NCBI GenBank assembly: GCA_026393835.1
Contig: JAPKZK010000085.1
Location: forward strand, 62,001 to 126,000
Reading direction: 5' to 3'
DNA length: 64,000 bases
Origin: Candidatus Aminicenantota bacterium
GTDB lineage: Bacteria; Acidobacteriota; Aminicenantia; UBA2199
A model generated the notes under the pieces. That model was not told the origin of the DNA. It was given only the letters and a program-made list of their open reading frames with translations, and searched no databases. A program made the position numbers and the translations under genes. Shown here in pieces: positions 42,900 to 52,423 of this stretch. The first letter of the stretch is position 1. Each line of letters starts with the position of its first letter.

Positions 42900-45800
42900 T
42901 TATTCCGCGGCAGTAGTTCGATAGCTGGCATCCACGGCTTCGATTTGTCCCATATCCATTTTAATGATTTTATCCGCTACATCAAAATAATGGTCATCAT
43001 GGGTAATAGCAATGACAATTTTTCCTTCTTCTTTCATTTTCTGGAGCAAGGTCCGATAGAAGAATTTCCTGAATTCCGGGTCCTGGTCGGCGGCCACTTC
43101 ATCGAACAAGTAAATGGGGGCGTCCTCCAGGTAGCACTGCAGCAGGGCTAACCGTTTTTTTTGCCCGCCGGAAAGATCGATGGTGCTAAAGCCGGTATCG
43201 CCAATCTGGACTTTATCATCCAGGTTTAACAGCTTAAGGTATTTATCCGCCTGTTCTTTTTTCCCTACTTTAGTGAGATCCACATCATATAATTTTTCAA
43301 ACAAATGATAACCGCTGAAAACCGTGGAGCAATATTCGCCCACTTCCTGGTCGCCGAGATTTCGGCCCTCTATTTGAACCTGGCCTTTTCCAGGTAGATA
43401 CAGTCCGGTCAACAGTTTGGCAAGGGTTGTCTTGCCGCTGCCGTTACCTCCGATTATAAATGTGATTTCACCTTTCCTGGCTTCAAAATCCAGCGGGCCG
43501 ACAATAAATGTTTCCTCTTTGTCCTGGCTTTCGTATCTGAACTCAACGTCTTTGGCGGTTATCCGTTCGACCTCACCTTTGGTTGCTTCGGAAGCGATCA
43601 ATTTTTGGGGATCGATATTGGCCGGTACATCTCTTTCAAACTCTTTCACACGGTTCCAGGCAACCCTAATTTGTACAATGGCGGGAATGGAGTTCAAAAT
43701 AACGTTCACGGGGCCGATCAGGTACAGGAGGATCATGATAAAACTCATCAGGGTAAATTGAGATATGTTGGGGAAAATCCTGGGGATGGCAAAGCTGACG
43801 GCGCCCAGTACGATGAGCAGCATGGATTCGCCGATTAAAAAGGCATTAATAAACCGGATGATGGCCATGGCCATTTTATTCTGGAATTCCATGGAGGTTT
43901 TTTCCACATCGCCCCTGTACTGCCTCTTCTTGTTCAACCGCAAGCTTAGTTCTTTAAATCCATCCAGTAAGCCGTTGAGCAGTCCCATATAGACATTCCG
44001 GGTATCCCTGGCTTCTTCGAAGTATTGGCGGGCTTTGCCGCTGACAAAACCGTAAAGGCCGGCGATAATGAAGACTACAGCCAGGGTCACGGCGGTGGCC
44101 CAGAAGGCAATGGTGGCCAGGTAAACAAAGGCGCAAATGGCGGTAATGACGCTGGTGATTAATCCCACCACGAGGCCGGCCGAGTTTGCGATCTGCCCGG
44201 TATCGTCATTTAACGTGGCAAACACACGGCCCCTGTCCAGCTTCTCAAAGTTCTGGTAGGTGGTCAGGAATATTTTATCGATCAGTCTCATTCTCAGGTC
44301 GTATACAATCTCGAATGTAATGATGGTTAAACGGGTCTGGATGACTTTGCGCCCCACGATATAGATCATGAAGGCCAACGCATAAAAATAGACCTGGTAT
44401 TTCAATTCGATATTGGTGAATAATGAAGTAGTGATTAAAAATATCACCACGGCATTGGCGGCGCCGGAAAGTAAGCTTAAAATGATAATCAGGGGCAGGT
44501 TGCGAATATATTTGTTTTTAACCGGGAAAAAGAGGGACAGGATGCTGGCGATGTAACTGACGCACATTACCGCTACCACCAGTATGGCGGTGGTGGGAAA
44601 ACTACTGGGCGACCATACGGAAGCCACTTTCCATGGCAGTCCGCTCATTGCCAGCGGCAGTAAATATACGCCCGCGGCAAAGGGAAGATATGCCAGGGCC
44701 ATACCGATCAATTTGGCCGTTTTTTTCAAGGTAATAGATTCGAATTGGCGCCTGCCCCTGAAAAGGTCTATAAAGACGGTTACAATGTAAACTAAAACCA
44801 GCAGCAAATAAAGACCCAACCCGAATGAAAATATGGATGCCACGCCATCGATGGTTCTTCCCTCGACCATTTCAGCGGGTATTTGTTTTCCCCTGGTTAG
44901 TTCCATGACGACATCCCCGATATGCGTGGTGTAATTGTTCATGGCATTTGTCAGGACCACGACGCCGATTTTTTCCCCGGGTCTAAAAGCGACGTACGAG
45001 GTAAAATTTGGGTTTTGCCCGCTGTGCTCGATTAACCGGATGCCATATTCATGCACCATCCAGCCCATACCGTAGGCGACCAGGGTACCCGGCATAGGGT
45101 TCACGCTTTTGTCCGGCTGGTGGCTTTTTCTCATCAACTCGCCCATGCCGCCCCCCGGTTCAAGAAGTCCCATTTGAAATTGCAGCCAGCGGGTCATATC
45201 CTTTGCATTGGAAACGATATAACCGGCAGGGTTATTGCCGCGATAGACGGGTGCATCATAGGGTCTGGGGGTGAAAAAACTGACTTTGTATCCTTTTGCC
45301 ATCAAGGGGTCGCTTTTATCCGCCCCTACCCGTGTATGGGTTAATTCCAATGGCTGGAGCACACGTTTGGCGATATATTCTTCATAACTCATGCGGGTGA
45401 CTTTTTCAATCACGGCGCCTATGATATCGTAATTAATGGTGGCGTATTCGAATACCTCCCCGGGTACACGGGCGAGTTTGATTCCTTTGAGATTCCGGAC
45501 GGTTTTTTGAAGGGCGTCGGCGGCGTTGGACTCAGGGATCAGGGCGATGGATTTGAAAGGAATGCCGGATGTTTGATGCAAAACCTGCCGGAGGGTGATT
45601 TCGTATTTTTTCCCCTTATAGGTGGCCGAAAACCAGTCCAGGTATTTTGAAACGGGGTCATCCAGGTTAATCGACCCTTCTTTCTCCAACTGGAGGGCCG
45701 CCAGGGCGGTAAAAGCCTTACTGGTGGAACCCAATTCAAAGAGGGTATCGTCGGTTACCGGGATCTTTTTTTCTATATCGGCATATCCGAAACCTTTCAT

Positions 45801-46034
45801 ATAGACCGGTTGGTCGCCATTAACGATGACCAGGCTCAGTCCCGGGATATCTCCTTTTTTCATTAATTCCACAATTTTTTTTTCAATATTGGTCAATGAT
45901 GACGCCGCTTTGGTTCCTGGGGTGGCGCCCGGGTTATCATTGGCAGCCAACGGGAAACTTGAATGAAAAATGGTGAAAACCAGCAATAAAACCAGAATAT
46001 CAAACTTAAAATGTACCTTTTTTCTTACCTTCAT
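42900..46034 (-). CDS. Serine hydrolase (beta-lactamase-like) fused to cyclic-peptide-type ABC exporter
   Basis: This is a single protein of 1044 residues. A signal/anchor helix is followed by a class C beta-lactamase-like hydrolase (about 45-395) with nucleophile motif STSK at 103-106 and HSG near residue 340; the YxN motif reads YAT, keeping the Tyr. Membrane helices follow (about 410-790), the last six forming an ABC exporter core of the SyrD/PvdE type. The ATPase domain (about 820-1030) has GGNGSGKTT, LSGGQKKR and YLFDEVAADQD. Such exporters move cyclic or lipo-peptides made by NRPSs; the hydrolase may trim or cyclise the product. An NRPS begins 16 kb to the right. Confidence 0.88.
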   Translation of the reverse strand: MKVRKKVHFKFDILVLLLVFTIFHSSFPLAANDNPGATPGTKAASSLTNIEKKIVELMKKGDIPGLSLVIVNGDQPVYMKGFGYADIEKKIPVTDDTLFELGSTSKAFTALAALQLEKEGSINLDDPVSKYLDWFSATYKGKKYEITLRQVLHQTSGIPFKSIALIPESNAADALQKTVRNLKGIKLARVPGEVFEYATINYDIIGAVIEKVTRMSYEEYIAKRVLQPLELTHTRVGADKSDPLMAKGYKVSFFTPRPYDAPVYRGNNPAGYIVSNAKDMTRWLQFQMGLLEPGGGMGELMRKSHQPDKSVNPMPGTLVAYGMGWMVHEYGIRLIEHSGQNPNFTSYVAFRPGEKIGVVVLTNAMNNYTTHIGDVVMELTRGKQIPAEMVEGRTIDGVASIFSFGLGLYLLLVLVYIVTVFIDLFRGRRQFESITLKKTAKLIGMALAYLPFAAGVYLLPLAMSGLPWKVASVWSPSSFPTTAILVVAVMCVSYIASILSLFFPVKNKYIRNLPLIIILSLLSGAANAVVIFLITTSLFTNIELKYQVYFYALAFMIYIVGRKVIQTRLTIITFEIVYDLRMRLIDKIFLTTYQNFEKLDRGRVFATLNDDTGQIANSAGLVVGLITSVITAICAFVYLATIAFWATAVTLAVVFIIAGLYGFVSGKARQYFEEARDTRNVYMGLLNGLLDGFKELSLRLNKKRQYRGDVEKTSMEFQNKMAMAIIRFINAFLIGESMLLIVLGAVSFAIPRIFPNISQFTLMSFIMILLYLIGPVNVILNSIPAIVQIRVAWNRVKEFERDVPANIDPQKLIASEATKGEVERITAKDVEFRYESQDKEETFIVGPLDFEARKGEITFIIGGNGSGKTTLAKLLTGLYLPGKGQVQIEGRNLGDQEVGEYCSTVFSGYHLFEKLYDVDLTKVGKKEQADKYLKLLNLDDKVQIGDTGFSTIDLSGGQKKRLALLQCYLEDAPIYLFDEVAADQDPEFRKFFYRTLLQKMKEEGKIVIAITHDDHYFDVADKIIKMDMGQIEAVDASYRTTAAE

Positions 46035-46176
46035 AATGCCTCCTTTTTCCGTCGCGGTTTATTATGGGTATTCAATACTACCTTGATTCGGCATACCCGG
46101 ATGCCGAGCTGTCTATATTGAGCTAATTGAGCTAAATTTATTTGCGGTTGGTATTTTTGCATATTTATGATCTTGT

Positions 46177-46206
46177 ATTATATCATTTTAAGTCACTGGA
46201 GTGCAA
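46177..46206 (-). promoter_or_regulatory. Candidate promoter of the hydrolase-ABC fusion gene
   Basis: On the minus strand, TTGCAC (46206-46201), an 18-base spacer and TATAAT (46182-46177). This gives a leader of about 140 bases. Confidence 0.5.
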
Positions 46207-46243
46207 GCAAAAATAAAAAATTTACCTATTTTTTTTTAACTCT

Positions 46244-46591
46244 TTATAGTACCCCGGTTTTCAATTTTCTATATTGGTCCGGTTCAATGGCGAAATAGCG
46301 GTTGAATGCCATGTCAAAATGTCCGGGTTTTGAAAAGCCTAATTTTGACGCCAGGTCAACAATGGTTAGGTCCTGTTTTTTTCCCAGCAAAAAGGCGGCC
46401 CTGTGCAGCTTTTCCCTGAGTATAAACCCATGCAGCGTAATTTGTTGGCGGTCTTTAAATTTTTGCGCCAGGTAGAAGGTCTTTACGCCCAGCGCCCCGG
46501 CAATTTTGGCGCCGGTTAGGTCCGCCAGTTCTTCTATTTTCCGGGTTAATATAAAATCCACTGCCTGTTGGGCGATATTACGGCGGTTCAT
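46244..46591 (-). CDS. AraC-type HTH protein without effector domain
   Basis: The protein has 115 residues and consists of an AraC-type double helix-turn-helix domain only: first HTH GAKIAGALGVKTFYLAQKFK, second LASKLGFSKPGHFDMAFNRYF. It overlaps the stop of the preceding AraC-type gene by four bases (ATGA), so the two are co-translated. It is diverged from its neighbour and probably forms a pair with it. It lies just upstream of the exporter gene and may regulate it. Confidence 0.82.
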   Translation of the reverse strand: MNRRNIAQQAVDFILTRKIEELADLTGAKIAGALGVKTFYLAQKFKDRQQITLHGFILREKLHRAAFLLGKKQDLTIVDLASKLGFSKPGHFDMAFNRYFAIEPDQYRKLKTGVL

Positions 46592-47016
46592 GTTTTATTG
46601 TTCCTATTCTTCCCTTTACCGGTATTTTTTTTAAGGAGTTCCGGTTTTTTCCCCGGGAGTATTGATCTTTGCCGCGTATATTCCCTGTATTTCCCGGGGG
46701 TGGTGCCAAAATGTTCTTTAAAAATCCGGGTGAAATAGTCGGTGGAGGAGAAGCCCATTTTTTTCGATACTACCTTGATGGGTGGTATTTCATCCGATTC
46801 ATCCAGTAAAATGGCGGCGCGGATCATTTTGGCCATCATCAGGAATTTCCCGGGTGGTATTTTCTTTTCGTTTTGAAATATCTGGTACAAATGGGATTGG
46901 CTGATATTTAACTTACAGGCGATTTTTAATATGGTCAATTCTCCCAGCTCTTCATTATCGCGCGAGAATATGAATCGCATCACTTGATCGGAAATACCGC
47001 TTTCTGTCATACGCAT
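46588..47016 (-). CDS. AraC-type HTH protein without effector domain
   Basis: The protein has 142 residues, an AraC-type domain (SKKMGFSSTDYFTRIFKEHF, GTTPGKYREY) plus a basic C-terminal tail (KKPELLKKNTGKGKNRNNK). The start is ATG at 47016 or 47010. It is closely similar to the stand-alone AraC protein at 61318-61659 near the NRPS, including SSADYF/SSTDYF and KEHFGTTPG. There is no ligand-binding domain. It is co-transcribed with the next AraC-type gene. Confidence 0.83.
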   Translation of the reverse strand: MRMTESGISDQVMRFIFSRDNEELGELTILKIACKLNISQSHLYQIFQNEKKIPPGKFLMMAKMIRAAILLDESDEIPPIKVVSKKMGFSSTDYFTRIFKEHFGTTPGKYREYTRQRSILPGKKPELLKKNTGKGKNRNNKT

Positions 47017-47448
47017 ATGAATCGCCTGCTTAATATGTACATGCTAAATCCTGTTTTTTTTAATTGACTCTGCTTCATAGTATTGGTTTCCGCTTTCTAG
47101 TTCACGGTTTTAAGGATAGGGTTCCTTCAACCGGATAAAATATAGATAGCATGAGTTGCTAAACATGTAAATCCATAAAATTGTCCACTGGCTGTATCGC
47201 TGTCGAAGTGATGGGAAACCTTCTTATAAAACTGTTATTGGTTGGGGAGTATGCATTCGGTTTTTTTTTCAACTTCCTTGAACGGCGGCCCGGCGTCCCC
47301 GGGGCGCCGCCGCTTAATTTAATTTATAGTAAGGATGTTGGGGCAAATAAAACTCCGTGGGTCATGGTGAGGACAATTTTAATGGTTGGGGTGGTTTTTG
47401 CCTGTTGCCGGTTCCATTTTTTCTTCTTCGAGTGAACAAAGGGCAAGG

Positions 47449-47590
47449 GGCAGGCAATGCCGTCGGGTCCGTCGCTGCGGACTTCGCCGGAGCCGGGATG
47501 AAAGACTTCCACGCCGTGGACCTTTTCCTGGATATAAAGCGGCGCTTGCACCACCGGATCGGACCAGTCCTGCTCATCCTTGCCGCGCCA
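47449..47590 (-). pseudogene. Deletion remnant of a second methyltransferase (mod) gene
   Basis: The left half (47449-47520) matches 48697-48766 of the intact mod gene (residues EVFHPDTGEVRSDGPDGIA). The right half (47519-47590) matches 51042-51116 (residues VVQAPPLYIQEKVH). They are joined at ACCT, which occurs at both parental sites, so about 2.3 kb was lost at a microhomology. The reading stays in frame across the joint, giving a fused ORF on the minus strand, but no function can be expected. Confidence 0.85.
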
Positions 47591-47601
47591 AAACGATTTT
47601 T

Positions 47602-47737
47602 TAATCGAAGGGGGGACAAATTGTCCCCCGGTTGGGACGCTTTCGCCCGTCAGCGGATGTGAGTTTCAACCCGTGACAATTTGTCACGAGTTCAGGTTCA
47701 CAGCGGCAGAGTCTGGGGGCAAGCGCAAATTGGTAGG
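47602..47737. repeat. 136-bp direct repeat with two palindromes, left copy
   Basis: This copy is near-identical to 51782-51917 (six differences by eye). It holds GGGGGACAAATTGTCCCCC (47611-47629) and CGTGACAATTTGTCACG (47672-47688), with centres 60 bases apart. Confidence 0.9.
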
Positions 47738-47856
47738 GAACTGGCGCCGCCTGTTCCTTCAAATGCCATTTTGGTATTGGTAATGCTTTTTTTTAAAATA
47801 GTACAAAAACAATTGACATTTAGTTGTATTCCATTTATCATTAAGGAGAGGTAGAT

Positions 47857-48159
47857 ATGGAAGAAGTCATCCGAATCAATGATAATGTTAGAAACATTTT
47901 AATAAAACATACGCGGAAAACCAATGTGGCGGAAAGTCTGAATGAAATTCTAAAAAATGACCTTACCCGGAAGATGAAGAGATACAAGATAATGCTCAAG
48001 CACTTTGAGAATAAATACAAATTGGATTTTGATGCATTTGAAGCGTCCCACAAAAATAGCGACATGAAGTTCGAGATGGAAAAAGATTACTTCGATTGGG
48101 ATCTGGCGGTTACGGCGGTAGAAGACCTGGAAGAAGAATTACGATCATTAGAATCCTAA
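47857..48159 (+). CDS. Small hypothetical protein, possibly antitoxin-like
   Basis: The protein has 100 residues with a strong AAGGAGAGG ribosome site. It is mostly helical and charged, with an N-terminal VIRINDNVRNILIKH that could be a ribbon-type segment, and an acidic C-terminus (VEDLEEELRSLES). No toxin-like ORF follows directly. TTGACA (47813) and TATCAT (47836) lie upstream with 17-base spacing, though very close to the start. The family is not recognised. Confidence 0.6.
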   Translation: MEEVIRINDNVRNILIKHTRKTNVAESLNEILKNDLTRKMKRYKIMLKHFENKYKLDFDAFEASHKNSDMKFEMEKDYFDWDLAVTAVEDLEEELRSLES

Positions 48160-48304
48160 TCCCCGGATAGCCATGATAAATCACCTGAAGGGGTAAAAGA
48201 AGTGCCTTTAAAAGGCTTTTTCCTTGAAGTTCTTCATATCCTTGAAAAAGAAGACTTGTTCTAAGGACCTTCCCGCAAAAGCTTCTGGTTCCTCTGGCCC
48301 TTTT

Positions 48305-48376
48305 GGCCCCATTATGGCCCTTTTCGTGTCGGGTTTATAACGTTTCATATTGTGCTTTTGCCAGGTTTTTGTCGGG
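48305..48376. repeat. Direct repeat flanking mod, left copy
   Basis: GGCCCCATTATGGCCCTTTT, then a TGTCG-GTTTATA-rich stretch and GTGCTTTTGCC. The same block recurs at 51602-51674 on the other side of the mod gene, in the same orientation. Confidence 0.75.
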
Positions 48377-48450
48377 ATTTATGAGACAGGCAAATTTTTT
48401 TTTTCTTCTTCGAGGGAACAAAGGGCAAGGGGCAGACACGGCTATTTTTA

Positions 48451-51282
48451 TTACAGCACGCGGAAGACTTTCATGACTTCGTCGCCCAGGTGGTTGATGA
48501 CTTTGACTGCGATGCGGCCGGATGCGGGCGGCTTGAACGGGCGGGAGATGGCGCTGTGCAGTGTTTCCCAGGCTTCTTCATGGATCTGGGCTTTCAGGGT
48601 GGTTTTGAGTGCCTTGTATGGGTCATTGGCGCCGAGGAAATAGGCGTGGCGTACGAAGAAGCTTTCTTCGTTGTAATCGGCGTCGATGAACCAGCAGGCG
48701 ATGCCGTCGGGTCCGTCGCTGCGCACTTCGCCGGTGTCGGGATGGAAGACTTCCACGCCGTGGACCTGCATCCGGATATAGCCTTTGTCGCAGTAATGGA
48801 TTTCGATATCGGGTTCGCCGAAAATGACAAATAGGTTTCCTTTGCCGGTGTTTTTGAGGTCGTCGGCCATATGCAGGTCGGCGTTCATGCGGGCTTTGAG
48901 CACCTGGATGCGGCCCAGTTTGGAGAACTCGGTGGAGTGGGCGTCATAATTAAAGGCGCAGGTGATGAGTACGTCGAACCCGGCGTCCCCGGCTTCGCGG
49001 GCGGCTTGTACCAGGTCGGGGCGGGATACGGTTCCGAATTCGGGCCCGATAAATATGGCGGCGCGTTTCTCTTTGCCGGTCTCTTTCCCTCCCTCGATGT
49101 AACGGCCTTCGGCGCAAACGAGGTCGCCGGGCCAGGGGGTAAGGGACGTAAAGGTTATCTTGTCTTCTTTGTGGGCCTGCTGCACGCCGGAGGTTTTGAG
49201 GTTTTCCAGGATCATCCGGGCAAAATCCATGGGGATTCTCTCGCCGTTGACTTTTGCCATTTCACTCTTCGCTAGTTCATCGATGAGCTCGTCGTTTTCA
49301 TCGACGCCCAGCACGCGGTGGGGGGAAAGGCTATCGACGGTAAATGGTCCGGCCACGCGTATTTTTTTATTGTCTTCGTAAGGTTTGTCGTAGAGGTATT
49401 CGGATTCGGCTTTGGCGGCAATGGAAGCGTCGATTTTCTTTTGCCGGGCGATGCGGAGCTCCCACCATTGGCCGTGTAGTTTCCCGGCAGGTTCCGGCCA
49501 CTTTGCATCGGCGTCGCGGGGGATTTCCCATTCTTCCCAGGTTTTACCGAGGACGGTGTTGAGTTGTTTGCGCAGCGGTTCCAGTTTGGTTTGAAAATCC
49601 TCCCAGATGACATCGATTTCCGCGTTGTTGGCGATGGATTTGAGGGTGACATGGGGCACGCGTTGGTAGACAAAACCCTGGCGAATGTTGTTGCGGGTGG
49701 GCGATGTGGAAGGTGCAGTGGCTGTAATTTTGGCTTCCATGAGTTGGCCTTCGGGTGAGTCGGCCAGTAAATAATAGGGATAGCGTGCGCCCATAATACG
49801 GGCGCGGGCTAATGCCAGCGCTACGCGCGAGGTATCGATGGTAATCCATCGCCGTCCCCATTGCTCAGCAACGTAGGCGGTGGTGCCCGAACCGCAGGTG
49901 GGGTCAAGTACAAGATCGCCAGGATCAGTGGCCATAAGCAAACATCTTTCAATTAGAGACGTACCAGTTTGAACAACATATATCTTTGGGTCAGATCGGC
50001 TTTGTACGCTACCGCCAATATCTGTCCAGATGTTTGTCAACTGAACAACCGGAAAATCGCTAAAATAGCGAATATATCCAAGTTTACCTTGACTGCTAAT
50101 TGATATGCGTTCAGACATTCCAAGTCTCGGCATCCCTGTTTCTGGATTAGTCTTCCAGTGATTATTCACACCGCTATCAAAATTACTCCCTCGAAAATGA
50201 AAAACACTAATCGTATTTTCTGAGCATCCTTGCGAGATAATATTATCGATTCGGAATATTCGCCCCTTTGTTAATTCATCATCACTAATCAATATTTTAG
50301 CTTGTGTTAAAGTAAGGCGGAATCCATTTTCGGTTTCAAATTGATCATATTTCGATTTTGAACTATCATCAGGGCTTTTTTTGGGTTGGACGATATCGCG
50401 GAATTTTAAATTTTCATTTTTTTTAGCAAACCACAGAATGTAATCTCCTGCCCTGCTTAGAGTATCAGATGCAAGACCACCGGTTGTTACATATGAAATC
50501 TGCGAAATAAAATTCTCATCCCCGAAAACCTCATCCATTAGTGCCCGCACCCGGTGCACATTCTCATCTCCAATCTGTACAAAAATGGAGCCGCTGTCTG
50601 TCAATAAATCCCTGGCTACGGTTAACCGGTCACGCAAATAAGTTAAATAGGAATGTATGCCATCCCGCCAGGTGTCGCGAAACGCTTTAACCTGCTCCGG
50701 TTCCCTGGTGATATGTTCAACATTGCCGTCCTTCACATCGCGGCTGGTGGTGGACCACTGGAAATTGGAATTGAACTTAATGCCATAAGGCGGATCGATG
50801 TAAATACACTGCACCTTGCCGCGCAACCCTTCCCGTTCGGCCAACGAGGCCATGACTTGCAAGCTGTCCCCCAGGATCATGCGGTTCGACCAATGGGCAT
50901 CGTGCTGGTAGAACTCGGTTTTGGCGTTTTCATCCGGCAATCCATTGAAATCGGCAAAAAGATCGCGTTGTATGCCTGATTTTTTCCCCTCTCCCTCCTC
51001 GGTATGACGCTGCAGGTCATCGATCAGCGCTTTGGGATGAACCTTTTCCTGGATATAAAGCGGCGGCGCTTGCACCACCAGATCGGACCAGTCCTGCTCA
51101 TCTTTGCCGCGCCAGACAAGCTGGGGGTCCAGGTCGCGGTTGCGGCGTTGGTAAGCAATACGGATGGGGTTTTGTTCTTCTTCTTTCATCACCGACTGGA
51201 ATTCAGCGGTGGGAATATTCTTACGCTTCGCGTCATCATGTTTGATGGTTTCAACGGTCTTTTGTGTCGGTATCTTTGCCAT
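48451..51282 (-). CDS. DNA methyltransferase, Mod subunit of type III-like R-M system
   Basis: The protein has 943 residues; AAAGGA precedes the ATG. The catalytic motif DPPYG lies at about residue 163 and the SAM motif LDPTCGSGTTA at about 459, the order of beta-class N6-adenine methyltransferases. About 400 further residues follow, including a target-recognition-like central part and a C-terminal region conserved in this group. It modifies DNA at the site cut by the Res protein encoded at 52871-55975. It is flanked by direct repeats at both ends, and a deleted second copy lies 1 kb to the left. Confidence 0.92.
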   Translation of the reverse strand: MAKIPTQKTVETIKHDDAKRKNIPTAEFQSVMKEEEQNPIRIAYQRRNRDLDPQLVWRGKDEQDWSDLVVQAPPLYIQEKVHPKALIDDLQRHTEEGEGKKSGIQRDLFADFNGLPDENAKTEFYQHDAHWSNRMILGDSLQVMASLAEREGLRGKVQCIYIDPPYGIKFNSNFQWSTTSRDVKDGNVEHITREPEQVKAFRDTWRDGIHSYLTYLRDRLTVARDLLTDSGSIFVQIGDENVHRVRALMDEVFGDENFISQISYVTTGGLASDTLSRAGDYILWFAKKNENLKFRDIVQPKKSPDDSSKSKYDQFETENGFRLTLTQAKILISDDELTKGRIFRIDNIISQGCSENTISVFHFRGSNFDSGVNNHWKTNPETGMPRLGMSERISISSQGKLGYIRYFSDFPVVQLTNIWTDIGGSVQSRSDPKIYVVQTGTSLIERCLLMATDPGDLVLDPTCGSGTTAYVAEQWGRRWITIDTSRVALALARARIMGARYPYYLLADSPEGQLMEAKITATAPSTSPTRNNIRQGFVYQRVPHVTLKSIANNAEIDVIWEDFQTKLEPLRKQLNTVLGKTWEEWEIPRDADAKWPEPAGKLHGQWWELRIARQKKIDASIAAKAESEYLYDKPYEDNKKIRVAGPFTVDSLSPHRVLGVDENDELIDELAKSEMAKVNGERIPMDFARMILENLKTSGVQQAHKEDKITFTSLTPWPGDLVCAEGRYIEGGKETGKEKRAAIFIGPEFGTVSRPDLVQAAREAGDAGFDVLITCAFNYDAHSTEFSKLGRIQVLKARMNADLHMADDLKNTGKGNLFVIFGEPDIEIHYCDKGYIRMQVHGVEVFHPDTGEVRSDGPDGIACWFIDADYNEESFFVRHAYFLGANDPYKALKTTLKAQIHEEAWETLHSAISRPFKPPASGRIAVKVINHLGDEVMKVFRVL

Positions 51283-51559
51283 TGTTAAATTCCTTTATAG
51301 GGGACCAGGATTTCCTTGTTTCTCATATTACAATTATATGTGCTTTCAAAGGTGCTGTCAACCAGCCCATGGAAATAGCAGCGAAGGCCCCGGCGGAACA
51401 GGCGACACCCTTATAATGGGAAGGACCGCACAGGGGAAAAAATAAATCCGAAATTCGAAATCCGAAATCCGAAACAAATTCAAAATACAAAGGCTCAAAA
51501 TCCCAAACAAAAGTAAGCCCACGAATTACACGAATTTTCACGAATGTTTTTTGTCTTTT

Positions 51560-51590
<31 letters not shown>

Positions 51591-51601
51591 CTATTTATCC
51601 C

Positions 51602-51674
51602 TGGCCCCATTATGGCCCTTTTCATGTCGTGTTTATATCGTTTTATATCGTGCTTTTGCCCGGTTTATGTCGGG
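51602..51674. repeat. Direct repeat flanking mod, right copy
   Basis: This is the counterpart of 48305-48376: TGGCCCCATTATGGCCCTTT followed by TGTCG-GTTTATAT and CGTGCTTTTGCC. Confidence 0.75.
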
Positions 51675-51711
51675 TTTATGTCGGGTTTAATGTCGGGTTT
51701 ATGTCGGGTTC
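51661..51711. repeat. Short tandem repeat, TTTATGTCGGG unit
   Basis: Four to five copies of an 11-base unit follow the right flanking repeat. The left counterpart has a single copy. Confidence 0.7.
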
Positions 51712-51781
51712 CCAATGGGCCATTTGAGCCATTTATGAGCCATTTATTTTTCAAGAGTCCATTATTATTGGAACGATCTAT

Positions 51782-51917
51782 TAATCGAAGGAGGGACAAA
51801 TTGTCCCCCGGTTGGGGCGCTTTCGTCCGTCAGCGGATGTGAATTTCAACCCGTGACAATTTGTCACGAGTTCAGGTTCACAGCGGCAGAGTTTGCGGGC
51901 AAGCGCAAATTGGTAGG
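51782..51917. repeat. 136-bp direct repeat with two palindromes, right copy
   Basis: The palindromes are GGGACAAATTGTCCC (51793-51807) and CGTGACAATTTGTCACG (51852-51868), spaced as in the left copy at 47602-47737. Part of the tail (GGCAGAGTTTGGGGGCAA) recurs at about 57664-57681. Confidence 0.9.
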
Positions 51918-52033
51918 AAAAATTCAACTGTCCCCGAATTCTTTGACCTTCACTCCTCACCCAAACAGGCTAATCTATGTGTTTCCTGGGTTTGCCCCGG
52001 CATACAGTCGGCGCTTCGAGGGCCAAAATCGCA

Positions 52034-52423
52034 TTAAGGTAATTTTACCAACAATTCAATTTCTCTGAGAATAACCTGCAAATTAGGGGCTAACGCGGGG
52101 AATACATTCTCTTCACTGCCATGATGTTTATGATGTGGATAGGTTGGAAGACCTAACTTTTTATGATGACCGGTGTTATCGTAGCGAAATATCAACTTAT
52201 TTGAGGAATCCTGATACTGATATGCATACATTAAACGATCCGATGTTATTTCCACATCAACAAATTCACGTAAATGAAGTATCGACCCATCCACAAAGTT
52301 AAGTTCCCCCCTGATAAAGCCTTCATAACTCCCACGTTTTGTGTAAGAAATCTCTGACAATTGAACAACAGAACATAATTCAATGATTTTTTTTATTTGT
52401 TGAAAATATTCTTCAATTCGCAA
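52034..52423 (-). CDS. TumE-like toxin (DUF6516 family)
   Basis: The protein has 129 residues. It matches the TumE/DUF6516 pattern: SEISYTKRGSYEGFIRGEL, HLREFVDVEIT, YAYQYQD and LPTYPHHKHH. In this family the toxin is encoded with a small antitoxin, and its start overlaps the antitoxin stop by 11 bases here. It lies between res and mod of a restriction-modification locus, in the same orientation. Confidence 0.82.
   Translation of the reverse strand: MRIEEYFQQIKKIIELCSVVQLSEISYTKRGSYEGFIRGELNFVDGSILHLREFVDVEITSDRLMYAYQYQDSSNKLIFRYDNTGHHKKLGLPTYPHHKHHGSEENVFPALAPNLQVILREIELLVKLP

Larger units (their letters stand above)
47017..47856. other. Gene-poor region with mod remnant and 136-bp repeat
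   Basis: No intact gene is supported here. From left to right: the upstream region of the AraC genes, a flank copy shared with 48401-48434 (47419-47453), fused fragments of the methyltransferase gene, the 136-bp repeat, a hairpin-like tract GGGAACTGGCGCCGCCTGTTCC, and a TTGACA-TATCAT box ahead of the small gene at 47857. Confidence 0.65.

Noticed and set aside
47324..47554. Functional 76-residue gene
   Set aside because: It is the in-frame fusion of two mod fragments left by a deletion, followed by unrelated residues.
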